DNA of 64,000 nt, taken from positions 463,771 to 527,770 of the forward strand of contig JAQGDQ010000128.1 in assembly GCA_030141605.1 (NCBI GenBank), in the 5' to 3' direction. The notes beneath the pieces were generated by a model. The model searched no databases, was not told the origin of the DNA, and saw only the letters and a program-made list of their open reading frames with translations. Made by a program: the position numbers and the translations under genes. The DNA comes from Tubiluchus corallicola (taxonomy: Eukaryota; Priapulida; Priapulimorpha; Priapulimorphida; Tubiluchidae). Shown here in pieces: positions 1 to 12,400 of the stretch (position 1 is its first letter; each line of letters begins with the position of its first letter).

Positions 1-3000
1 GAAGTTCGACGAAGATTAGCAAATGTTTCGCTAGAAGATGCCAATCAAGAAAGGTAGTGACTATAGTAATCTAAACATCGTTTTTGAAGTGTGATGACTG
101 AGGTGTTTGAAAATTGGCTTTTCCTGTAGAGTTTCTAGCTAAAAATTATGTTTTACAGAAAGCTGAAGCTTGTAAGTAAATTTCTTTGTGAATTTCACTT
201 CTGGCACAGGATTTCATCGCTTAAATACCAAACGGATTGTTTGAGCGAATGTTAACTATGCTCATGTTGTGCGGGAATCTCAGCTTTGGTAAACAACATG
301 ATAAACATGCCTACTAGTGTTTACTTAGAATTGTTTCTGTTTCTACTATCTATATTCAGACTATCATTAATGGTCAATCGTAATCTACAAATGAATAAAA
401 CAAATAGATTAAAACAGCATATTAGCACACAGTTAGAATACATATTAACAAACAGAATGTGTAGTTAAATATTTATATTAACACACAAAATTGGAAAGTT
501 GCAAAGGATATTCCTAATTTCTGAGTGTTAAATATGCAGATTTAATCTGTTTGTTTGTTCATTTGTAGATTTTGATTGAAAAATAAACATTGGGGGATAG
601 TCGAAAAATCTCCTAAGCAATTGCCTGTAGACATGTTTATCACATTGTTTCTGATTCTGTTTTTGTTATGTGTTAACTAGTATATAAGTTTGCACTAGAG
701 TCAGAAGTAGTTTTTGTAGACTTGTACACGACATTCTCAGCTGAAAAAACTCAGTAACGCAAGTACAAAACCCCTTGTGACTGTTTTTGTTGCTGATCTT
801 TCTCCACAAATGCTGCCAAACAAATTAAGGACCCCTTATTTTTTTTCAGATCAGTCAACTCTCCTTAGGTAGAGGTAACAAACGATCAACCAAGCATTTT
901 TTTTACTAATTTTCATAGTTTTTTGTCTGTTGTGAGAGTTTCGTCTTTTGCATTTTAACTAACTTACTGGGCCATTTGTAATTTTACTATCCCTTTTATT
1001 TTTGTTAGGCAAAATGGTCATAATGTCTCACTAGAGAGAAATGAGGTTTCCCTTAGACTGGTGACCGATACAGAGAATGCTGACATTTCAAATGGAGAAA
1101 CGTATTCTGATCCATTTAGTTTGGATCTAGTGAGGCAGTTTTTAAATCATTTGACTCCTCCACTATCTTCTTATAACAACTACACGTACATCGATAAACC
1201 TATGGGAAACTTTAAAGCAGGCTTTGAGGTTGATTTAGGTAATTTCTTGTATTTTACCTTCTTTTGGTTTGCAATATGACTGTTTTATCTGCATATATTA
1301 AACTTCTACTTTTAAATTTTAGGTTTATCAGCACACAACTGAGATATTGTGACATTGTAAAACTCAGCCCTTATAATAATTGGTGTTAATATAAATGTGA
1401 TATTTGATATTTGTAGGCATACCATTTTTTGTGACATATATTGCATATACACGTGACCTGATGTTGTTATGTAACTTGTGCTACTTGCAGGTATCGGAGA
1501 TTACCAGCTAGTCAAGTGCATTGGTGATGGAGCTTATGCTCGCATCTATCAGGCCCGCAAAAGCAATGCTGATAAAGAAAAGGATGTTGTTTTAAAGGTA
1601 AAAGTTGTGTTTTTTTTGCCCAGTGATTACCAGCACCAAAAATTTTGTAACGTTTATATTTACATAAAAACATTCGGAAAATAAACTGTTAATTTTAATA
1701 ATTACATTATATAATAGTGTGAATGGTGCACTATGCTTCTTCATGACACGTTCAATCCAACTATCCTTATTTACGATTGCTCATAACAGTTTCTGTAACT
1801 GCCAACATTTTCATAAGTAGGCATATGTTGTCTTTGTAGGAAAACTTTTGTAGCTGCAATTGCTGTTGCTACAGTGGCAAAACACTTCGTACTAATTGTA
1901 ATGTGAATCTTTGTTTTTGTGTATTTTTTGCAGTTGCAAAAGCCAGCTTGGCCATGGGAGTTTTACATTTGTAGTACACTCAACGAGAAGCTTGCAAAGC
2001 TACCCATGCCTGTAGATATTCGACCGTCAATAATGTCAATTGATGAAGCCATTATCTTCCTGGATGGTAGTTGCCTCATCAATGAATATCATCCAAATGG
2101 ATCCCTGCTGGTAGGAACGGATAAGCGTTAGCTTTCATACAGTCACTTTTAGACTTACCAAATTAAGTCAGTCGACTTGGACTAGACTCAGTATTCTTTT
2201 AACGACTGTGCTTCTTGTTGTGCCATTAATTGGCAGATACCTCACTGAGACTTGAAATTAAATACTCGAGTTTTGAAACCAGTAATTTGAAACAATCCTG
2301 ATCATTTTATACAGGCAGTAGGCTTTGGGGTGTTAGTACATTGGTGGCCAAACCTTGTCACTCATTAAAAATCGTAAGCATGGTATAGTCACTTAGTCAA
2401 TCAACAAAAATTGAATATTGTCATCAATCCAGCTAATGTCACCAATTTCTTTTAATGTTAATTAAGAATGTCCCACTCTTCGATAAAAATTTTATTATGT
2501 AAAGCATATTGTAGTCACACCAACACAGTCTGCCTCCTACAGTGCATTGTTAAAAGTATTTTCAAGGTTGGTTAAGCATTACACTAAACTGTATTACTGG
2601 GTCCAAAAACCTCATAGTTTTACTAAAAGCATTATCACATTTTTTTCGCTCATCCGAAATTGCTGTAAACCGTTAGCTTATGTTACAGGATTTAGTAAAC
2701 ATTCACAAGATGACTATGACAAAGGGTCAGGCAAAACCATGTCTAGATGAATTTTTGGCAGCTTACCTAACAATACAGATGCTCTATATTATGGAAAGTA
2801 TGCATGCGTGCGAGATCATACATTGCGATGTGAAACCTGATAACTTTGTCTGTACGGGCTTGTAAGTATCGTGCTGTACTTATTTATATGTACAGGTTTT
2901 ATCATTTTGTCACAAATGATCGTTCACATTGCACTAAGGTTACATATCTTTTTTATGACATAGCATAGTCAATCGATGATACAAGATTGTTATTACTACT

Positions 3001-4331
3001 AGCCAAACCTTATAAAAGAAGCATATAAATATATACCACACACAACACTACCAACTGCAATGGTAGCGAAGATAGCAACAACAGCACAACAGCAAAGGCA
3101 GCAGCCCAGTGAAACCTGCATTTTGCACATAGTCGAAGATGTGAAATTACAAACGCTCTTAGACCCATTTACTGATGATCATTAATGCACAAACATTCCA
3201 TATAGTCTTTACAAACCTGTCCTGCATATTATTGCATTTCGTTTTAGTACCTGAAAACGTTGTAAATTCACATAAAAATGTCTCTGTTCTTTTTTCTACA
3301 GTGTACTGCTTGATGAAAACTGCACAGATCCTGACAAACTTTTTGGATTAGTTACAACATCACTGAAGCTGATTGATTTTGGTCGTTCTCTCAACATGTC
3401 GCTATTTCCTGTTGGCACTAGTTTCTATCACAAGGTGGCCACTGACTGTTTTCAGTGTACAGAAATGTTAGAAGGAAAGCCCTGGACTTATCAAGTACGT
3501 CTATCAATAAACTTTTTATTCACCAAATTTTACGTATGTGGTGTTAGATTGCACTGTGGAAACTATATTGTGGTCATCAAGAACATTTCAACATGGCATG
3601 TTCTTTGTTCTGCATTGCACTATTTTTTTTGTTTGCAACTGTATTTGTCAATAAAATTGTGCAAATTTTTCATGTTTATTTTCAAGACTGACTTATTTGG
3701 AATGGCTGCATGCGTGAACTGCATGCTGAGTGGGGATTATATGAATCCATATCATGAGAATGGTGTATGGAAAATTACAACCAACATTAAAAGGTAACAT
3801 TTTTAACAATATTGTAATTCTGCAAGTGAATATGCCGAGGATATTTATTATATTACGTTCAAGTTATACCACTTAAACCTCAGTTGCTGTCCATTTTGTC
3901 AAGATTTAAATAGCAAAATCTAATTAAGTAGATTAGAAGCTCTACACTAAAAATACCACCTATCAACTAGTGAAGGGCATACTGTGATTTGTTTTTCAAA
4001 ACTTGAAACCTAACGTGCATAAATGTCACTTAGATGCTTTTGTGTGGTAGTGTTTGTGTTTGCATTAGCAGACCATTGTCTAAAGGTTTACCTAAGTTCA
4101 TTTTGTGCTCAAGTTGTTTTACGCACCGCTATTTCATTATATTCAAAATTTTGCAGGAACTGGGCCTTTAGGAATTTTTGGAAGTCTTTTTTCCATGTTT
4201 TATTAAACATACCAAGCTGTACTGAGTTACCTGACTTGAGAGCGATGCGACGTGAACTGCAACTACAATTTACAAACCTCAACAACGTCAGGGCCTACAA
4301 CAACGCTGTATTGAACTTGTCAACTTCATGA
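1..4331 (+). CDS. BUB1: BUB1 mitotic checkpoint serine/threonine kinase, C-terminal part (5' end outside window)
   Basis: Eight exons join in phase: 1-53 (partial), 1009-1238, 1491-1597, 1934-2110, 2689-2861, 3302-3494, 3687-3793 and 4157-4331, giving 404 residues and a TGA stop. The protein is the C-terminal kinase domain of BUB1, which acts at kinetochores in the spindle assembly checkpoint and phosphorylates histone H2A. Visible motifs are the glycine loop GDGAYARIY, the ATP-binding lysine in VVLKLQKPAWPWEFY (a BUB1-specific string), the catalytic loop HCDVKPDN, the metal-binding LIDFGRS, the FQCTEMLEGKPW segment, and the closing FFHVLLNIPSC block. All invariant catalytic residues are present, so this is an active-type BUB1 and not a BUBR1 pseudokinase. 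Two positions differ from human BUB1 as I recall it: HCD replaces HGD, and DFG replaces DLG. The N-terminal TPR, GLEBS and KEN-type regions lie beyond the left edge. Exon junctions follow GT-AG; I did not test alternative splicing. Confidence 0.95.
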
Positions 4332-5064
4332 GAGTAAACCTGTGTTTAACAGATAGCATTATTTTTACCTGTTCTGTAAAACGTTTACTTATTGATTTTT
4401 TGTGCATGTTATGGTAAACTTTATTTTTCACATAGCATCTTCTTATGAGTTATTAAGCAGATTGACTCTACTGAAAGAAAGCAATATGTTCATTTACTGA
4501 ATGTTGTATTGAGGGTAGCTTTGTGCTCTTGTACTATGTAATATAGTTATATAAAATTGTTTAAAATTAGCCTGTTATGATTTTATAAGCACATTTGGCA
4601 TTCGTTTAATGTTTCATGTTTTAACTAAACTATTGTTACAGCTTAAAATTCTTAAGTGAACTGATTCTTGCAATTGTTTTCTATTTTTAGCTTGTGCACT
4701 TCTTTTCTTCTTTCCTTCTTTGTCATCTTTCCACTCATTGCAACTTGCCACATTGTAACTGATATGCTTGTATGTGTCATGTGTTATATAAAAGTGCTTG
4801 TATGTCGTAAGTTAAACTGAAATGGCTTATTTAAACCACTCATGTACAGTCTGATAAGGCCAAAGATGTATGATGTGTTCTCAAAATGTCAAACAATTAC
4901 TGTTATCTAATGCACGTAGTTTATATAGATGTTCTTCTTTTGTTGAATAGAAAAGTTTATGTAGCATATTAATGAGCAACATTATCTAACTTAAATTTTT
5001 ACTGTTTATGAATAACTAACTAACTTAAACATGGCATGTATTATATTCTCTGATACTGTTTAAA

Positions 5065-5070
5065 AATAAA
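5065..5070 (+). terminator. Candidate BUB1 polyadenylation signal
   Basis: A canonical AATAAA lies about 730 bases downstream of the BUB1 stop in a T-rich stretch. No other AATAAA was noticed between the stop and this point, so it is the best 3'-end candidate, but the 3' UTR length is inferred. Confidence 0.45.
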
Positions 5071-5780
5071 GAGTTAAATGTCAACTTCTCTATCTGAATT
5101 GCTTTTGTAGTTGCTAATGCTGAAATACTATTTTTGAAACATTAAAATTAAATGACAGTGATTTATGTCCTGTTAATGGAAGTTGTATACATGGAATTTT
5201 ATTAGTATTATTTTATTTTTTTGGAAACAAAACAAAGTTCATGGCGAAATACAACAAAATAAGGCCTATTTTCTAATTCAGTGCCTACAATTAAAAATAA
5301 CTACATGTATGCCATATCTTTGAATTTTATAAAGTTTGTTGCATTTAAAAAATACCAATGTTTCTGCCGCTGACCACAGTTTCTGAGGACACAGAAAATA
5401 GCAACACAAGCGGTTGCACATTTTATAAAAAGAAGCAAGCCGGTAAAGCACACCACAAATGGTCCATAATTATTTGTGGGCTTTAAATGGTGAATTTGCA
5501 AAACCACATTGTTTTATAATTTTTCACAAAATTATGTAATTCTAAAAGTTTTTTTTTACACTTCAGTATGGTTGTGTGGGGGAGTGTTTTATTTAAAATA
5601 ACTTCGAGCAGTTTGGAAGTGTCATGTAGTCGTTACTGTACCAAACCCTCGACGGGATAACGATTGATCTGCTTTTTCGGCACAGCGTTAATAAGAGGCT
5701 CAAAAGCGTCCCTAGAAAGTACAAAGCATAAAACTGAGTCTGCCACAGTGCCTCGACCACATCTTGCCAGTCAATTAACA

Positions 5781-5890
5781 GATGGCGGGAGAAGCAAGTT
5801 GTTTACATGACGTAAGTGACGTTCGGCTTTTTGATTTGCTGCAATGAGTTAAAAGGCGTGGTTTAAGTCTAGCAAACCATCTCCCGCCAT
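5781..5890. promoter_or_regulatory. Putative E2F7/8 promoter with inverted E2F-like sites and CRE-like motifs
   Basis: Two copies of an 11-base motif lie in opposite orientation about 90 bases apart: ATGGCGGGAGA at 5782-5792 and TCTCCCGCCAT at 5880-5890. Each contains the GGCGGGA/TCCCGCC core of E2F-binding sites. Between them are TGACGTAA (5808-5815) and TGACGTTC (5817-5824), both CRE/ATF-like. The block is clearly more G+C-rich than its surroundings and lies about 600 bases upstream of the E2F7/8 start codon. E2F genes are commonly regulated by E2F factors, so autoregulation is a reasonable inference. Binding is not shown by sequence alone. Confidence 0.5.
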
Positions 5891-6495
5891 AAGAAGGACG
5901 CTATCAGTTTGAGTAATTATGACCGGTATACTTTGATAATTATTAGGTTTTTGTTCTTTCTTTGTCGTTTGCGTCTTTATATATACGTACTTATTTCGGG
6001 CAGAAACGCTATCATCAATAGGTCTGTTACAGAATGTTCCAATCTGCTATTACAAAAAGACTTTAAAGGCACCGCCGGTTAACGTATGTAAATAAGATTA
6101 ATTAACCTTTTATGAAATCTCTTGAATAATAGTTAATGTGTTGCCTACAAGTGAAGTAAGCTTTTGCTTTTAATGCAAATCTATAACACGTGTGGCGACT
6201 AATTTATCGACAAAGTCATCACGCAGATGCTGTAATCAACACAAAAGGAAAATTTATCACAACGGAAAAGTTAATAATAGTCTAATTTTGCAGGGTAACA
6301 ATATGTGAACAGTAACAATAACGAAAATGTGAGCAACAACGAAAGAATATCATAACTATAAATATGTTTATATACAGTGTGAATGTTATTCTATTACTCG
6401 TATTATTGTTATTAACATTATACATTTTTCAGATATGATAAACTCAAAATCAAAATTGAAAATAATAATTACAGCTACATTTAATATAACTTGCA

Positions 6496-9400
6496 ATGGA
6501 GGATTCTGTTATCCTACGACTGTCTTTTCTTCCACCGGAATGTGATGGCTCAGTTTCACCTGTCTTGCATGCTGATGAAAACAATCACGATTCCAGTTTG
6601 CCTCTGCCATTTTCTTCATTAACCTGTGAACCTGAGGAAGTTTTAGCAAGAGACATTCCTCAACTTGTGAATGATCCTGTTCTGTTTTCTGCAGAAACTT
6701 ATCAATCAGCAGCAACAAGTAAGCATAAAGGTGATGATAAAGAGGCACTTTCTACGCATGAACAAGTTGTGTTTCACACTCCGTACAGCCCAAGTCCAAA
6801 ACATGCTGCTCATTTGCAGAGCACCCAGAACAGAGAAAACTTTATGTCAGGGAAAACAAAGGGTAAATTTGTTGGCCGTAAACGGCCATTGCAGGATTCT
6901 ACAAACATTGAAAGTAAAAGAGTGAACCATTTGGATGTTACAACGCCAAAGAAATTATCAGCGATCAAGCAAGAGCCTCTGACACCAACAGCAAACTTGA
7001 AACTTTTATTCAGCGCTGCTAGCCCTGAGATACGTATCAGAGAGACAAAGAAGAAACAGCTTTTTGATGAGGGAAGTAGGGATAGAGATGTAAGTATATT
7101 TCATTTTACTAACTATATCTATGTCTAATAATAATAAAACTAAAGTTTTACTTTTTGAACTGTGAAATGTCTTGAATAAATATAGGCATCCATACCACTA
7201 TTTTTATGAAAAATATCTTATTCGTGATGTTTTGATCCTATTGGATCATTATCAAACGTATCTGTAAAAAAGTGATATTTTAATTGAAATGCTATATAGA
7301 CTACAATATATCTAGTGCACATACATGTATGTGCAATGAATGATAACTACTATACTGTCAAAGTTAATAGCCTTTTTGTAGTATAATAACTTGCCTACTA
7401 GGCCTACTAAGTTCTCTAAACTTAAATTTAACATTTGATATCTGTTAGTTTGTTAAAGTTAAAACTGTTATTCAAGGAATTGGTTCCTGTGAATGTAGTC
7501 GATACAAATTTTGAAAGCCATGCTGAAGGAGTTGACCGCAGTGAGAGCAGTAGCATAGACGTTAATTTTATGGGCAATTTCTGTACGGATCAACAGACGA
7601 GTGCTGAATATTGTCCTAGCGGAGATGTGATTATTGACCAAATTTTAGATGTGGAGGTTGAAACGTATAAGCCTAGCCGCAAAGAAAAGTCATTAGGATT
7701 GCTATGCAAGAGGTATTGATGCTAATTGTTGCATTTACAAGTGAAACAACTTCTTGGTTTGTTTGCTGTCTCATTCTATATCTCTGATGTTTGCTGCACA
7801 TTACATTCTTACTGCTGATAGGAAACAGACAGGTATAATTGTTAACATTGCAGATTATAGTTACCCTTTTCTGCAACACAAAGTAAAAGGTTAATACCTA
7901 TGTTGATGCTGATTATATAGCTTTCTAGCTCACAATACTATTTAGTCTATAAGTCACAATAAAGTCAAATCCTTTTGAACGTACTTGTTATCTAATAGTC
8001 TTATATAATTAAAGCTTGCCTGTGAATAATTATTTTAAGCTTTTTACTTTCAAAGAGCTGTTTCTTCATTTGTGCAGATTTTTAGATTTACTGCCAGATT
8101 TACCACCAAGTACGGAACCTGTGCCACTATGCCTAGATGAGATTGCCAAGGAACTTAGTGAGTAACGATTAATGATAAATACTTGCTGATTAAATATCAT
8201 TTGACAGTTTTTACTAAATATTGTAATCGTAATAAACTCTAGAGTTGGAAGACATAATAAATTGTTTTGAAAGAAATCATCAGGCGGTGTAATCTGTGAT
8301 TGTCTGATCTGTTGAAATCTTTGAGTGTGTTAAAATTATCTGTTAGCTTATTGGTTTAGTAAGGTTTACTGTTCAACATGCTTTATATAGACACGGCGAG
8401 ATGCTTGTGATGTGAAGCTGAGCATTGTGTTGTTCTTGATTTTGCTAACCGAAAAACTTGAACTATTACATTATTTTAAAAATATCCATGAGACTTTGTC
8501 TTGTTTAATAAACTTCTTTATAGATACAGAACGAAGAAGGATATATGATATTGTGAATGTCCTTGAAGCTCTCGAGATGGTGCACCGTCTAGCAAAAAAT
8601 AGATACTCTTGGTATGGAAAAACCAATTTGACCAACACTCTTAGTCGTTTACAGGTTAGACAGTTTACTTTATCAGAATATCTCATTTGTTATTTGATGA
8701 AATTACGCTACTAAAGCATTTTCAAAGCTTCGCTAACAGCATAATAATCTACATAATTGCTTTAATTGGTCCAATGAAATCATGTTTAATAATTAGCCCA
8801 GTAGTTAATTCAGTTCTCTGATAAGTGTTAAAAGACAACACAAACATTCAAATGTAAATGGAATGCTATTCGTATACAGATTTTTGCCTGTGCAGGTTGC
8901 ATGAAGAATGTTCCCCAGCTTACCAGCATTTAATTACAGGAACTTTATCATACTCCATGTTGCATTATATTTTGTGCCCTCAACACCATTTGCTTCTGCT
9001 GTTCATCACTTTAATTTCACTTTTGCACGGGTGAACATGTAAATACAAATACAGGCTAACAATTCCTGGCTGTTAATCAGCTTGTTACTCTTCTAGGTGG
9101 TTCAGTTAATTGCCACATAAATTAGGACGAATTGCGACTCATTTTCAGTTAATCACACGTTGTGATTGAAATACCACCTGTGACCATGCAAGATAATCAA
9201 TAGCGCACGCGTAAATTGATATTCGATTTGGAATTGCTGAATATTCAGGTCTCGGAATGCGATCTTTGGTTCAGTTTGGCAGAAACATAAATTCTGCCTT
9301 CAATGCCCCTTTATACTAATGCGATGGTGGTAGAAGAAGCAACAGCGGCATTGACGGCAATTATTTAAATGGCTTCAGTGACGATAATAAAAATTAAAGG

Positions 9401-12400
9401 AGCGTAAGCCCTGCTTATATTGTTATAACATATTTTTTCACAGTACATAGCTGAACAAAATTGCTATCAAGATAAGTTGGAAGCTGCATCTAAAAGTGGA
9501 TTTGATCTGTCACCGACTGCTCCGAGGCATTCACAGGATTTCGTCAAGTTAAACAATGCAGACAGTGCTTTGTCGGGATTTGGGTTGGAAGTGTCAAAAT
9601 GTAAGTACTGAAATATGTACAGCACGTTGTCAGTTACCCGAGAATGTATGACTTCTAGCTTAGAATGTCTAAAATATTATGGAAAATGGTTGGATTCGGA
9701 CAATGTGCAGTTTCCCAAAGCGTTAAAATTTTATTAGCACACTGATACTACTTTGTTGTACGACTTATGTATAGTATAATGTTTGTGTTTTTACATACCA
9801 ATGACATGCTCGGCAAACATTGTGTTGTTCAGTAAGTGTACTGTTCCATTTTTTTAAGCTTATGCTATCAATTTTTGGCAGTACTGGTGTACACCAGTTG
9901 CTAGCCTGTGTTGGAGGGACCACATACATCATTTAGCTATGAATTTACTTTTCATTGGAAAGTTGAGTACTTGGTGTTTTTTCAATACAGAAACTTAAAT
10001 AATTGTAAAAGTGCATCAAGCAGCTGTGTCTGCGTAAAGACTATTTGTTAGACATGTTAACGTGACTGGCATAAGTTGTTAATCTTACTAACTTTGCTTT
10101 ACCATTACCTTTGCTTACCTTTACAGGCAATAGAAAAGACAAATCACTTGGAATTCTGAGCCAAAAATTTCTTATGCTGTTCCTTTCATCTAAGGTACCA
10201 TTTTTGTGTACATATTTAGTACGTAAAAATGTTGTAAAAAACCTAAATGTTACGGGTCTTTCAAATCAGATTTTTCTGTTGGATTGTGGTTAAAATCTTA
10301 ATAGCATTTTGATACTAAAGTTTAAGGACATTTAGTTTATGATGTACATTTAGTAACTTAAATTGTCATACAAGGTGATTTCATAGACTGCAAACTTAAC
10401 CAGTCTTTATTTTATTTTCAGACGTCTTCTGTCAATTTAGATGTAGCAGCATGGATTTTGATGGGTAATGAGCTTCCAGAAGACATGACACAATCTAAAT
10501 ATAAAAGTAAGTTTTCATTGTAAGTCTGTAAGAGATCATCTCTTTTCTAGATATTACAGTACTTAACCTTTACCTAGCTGTTTATGTCTCGGAAAACTTC
10601 AAAAGCTCCTTTGTGCAACACCTTGTTCTGGTGTCCTAGCTTATGCAGCATCATTCTGCCACCCAGTCACACTTGCTTTTATTTTAAGTGGTATTTGTGG
10701 GTATGATGAGTTACACAAAGTTTACAGTTTGTTTGCTACAGCAGATAAAACAAAGTCATTGTTTAAAGAGTTTCAACGTCGTTGTTAAGAAGAAGAATTG
10801 TTTTTATTTTATGGTAGTCTACATATTTCGACCAAATCTGCTGTCATATAAAATATAAAACCTTTACACAAACCGTTACTACATTTTTTTATATGTATAC
10901 TTACTAACTTCTTCATCATGACTCTGTCGTTTTGCTTCTGGTCCTATCTAAAGAGTTTCAAAATATACTTCCTTGTCTTTGTATGTCTTATTCTGAAAGT
11001 AGGTTATTAGTGTGTTACATTTTCTAGCCCTAGTTAGGAATACTGTCTCCGTGATATAGCGTTTGAAAGTTCTTCATTGTAGAAATGTATTTTGTTGTGC
11101 AGCTAAAGTCAGGAGATTGTATGATATTGCGAACATTTTTACAACTCTTGGACTCATTGCTAAGACTTCCATACCTACCAGCAGTGGTCGTAAACCTGGA
11201 TTCAAATACATTGGGCCGAAGATTTCAAACGGTGATTCTCGAGGTAAACTATTAAGTATTTTAGTCAAGCAATTACCAATATTTTTAAAAAAACAGAATT
11301 TGCCATTTTTTTATTCATTAATGATAAAGCAATTATATATCTTCTCCTAAAATAATTAAAATCAAATTTAAAATCATTTTGTGACAAAACTGTCTTTCTG
11401 TTTATTTTATGATTGTCTATATATTGTACAAGTCATCATAACGTAGTGTGGTTTGCTAAAGTATTTTGCAAAAATTCATGTGCTGAATGCAGTGATGTTC
11501 TTGCAGTCCAATGCTAATTTTTTTACTATTGAAGCTTTAAAATATGCTGTTTAAAGCACTTGAAATTTTATCAAATTTGTTCTACTAAATAATTTTTAGT
11601 GGAGTAAAGCCGCTTTTTTTTTCAGGGGAAAGATGTTTGGCAAGGCGATCTCGATCGGTGTCAAAACATTCTTTGTTAGACACTATTCCTGAACCATCAC
11701 CATGTCATACTGTCAGTAAAGAGTCACACTGTAGTGCAGCATTGTCTGATGTTAATTGTATTGAACCTGAACTTAAACAGGGAGCAACCTCCAACTTTGA
11801 CTTGATTGCTGACTCACATTCAAATGTGGAAGTTATGTCAAGTTGTTATGAAATGCTACCAGCTGACAGTGTCGGTGTAGAACCCATCTACACAAATATA
11901 GAGTTTCCTACCACAGGATTTTTGCTTTCTGGAAGTGGACAATCCAATCTTTTAACTAGTAATGAAGAAGTTATTATTGATAGTTTTGACGTGGGCATCG
12001 TGTCATCTGGACAACAGGGTCATCATGATGTCAGTCTTGTTTCCAACAACAATGATCGACGGAGTCGTGGTAGAAAACCAGGTACAGGTGAGTCTGTCAA
12101 AAATATGGTAGGCCTAAAATTTTGAAAATAGACCTTCACTTTGAAAAGCAAGGATTTGTGCTGTTGTCGTTAAATCTTTATCCAATGGATATTTACCAGA
12201 TTTTTCATCCATAACTTTTTTCAAACGGCTTTTTCTAGGTGATACCTGTCACTGAGTTGGCAGGTAGGTCAGCAAAAAGTCAATCTCCCAATATAAATAC
12301 AAAAACAAAGTTTTAGTGGCATCAAACTGGTTTACTTAATTTTGTTATCTAACCTATCACTTCACTAACTATCTATCTATCATTAACTAATCTATCACTT

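Larger units (their letters stand above)
4332..6495. other. BUB1-E2F7/8 intergenic interval
   Basis: The interval holds the BUB1 3' UTR (to roughly 5.1 kb), an A+T-rich spacer, and the presumed E2F7/8 promoter and 5' UTR. A likely 5' UTR splice acceptor (TTTTTCAG) lies about 60 bases before the E2F7/8 ATG, implying at least one non-coding first exon whose donor I could not assign. No convincing extra gene is visible. Confidence 0.5.

Noticed and set aside
3396-3797. 133-codon frame in BUB1
   Set aside because: It is two real BUB1 exons (3302-3494 and 3687-3793) plus the intron between them read through. The intron is removed by good GT-AG sites.
5301-5507. 68-codon minus-strand frame downstream of BUB1
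   Set aside because: Short, no domain, no splice context, located in a 3' flank.
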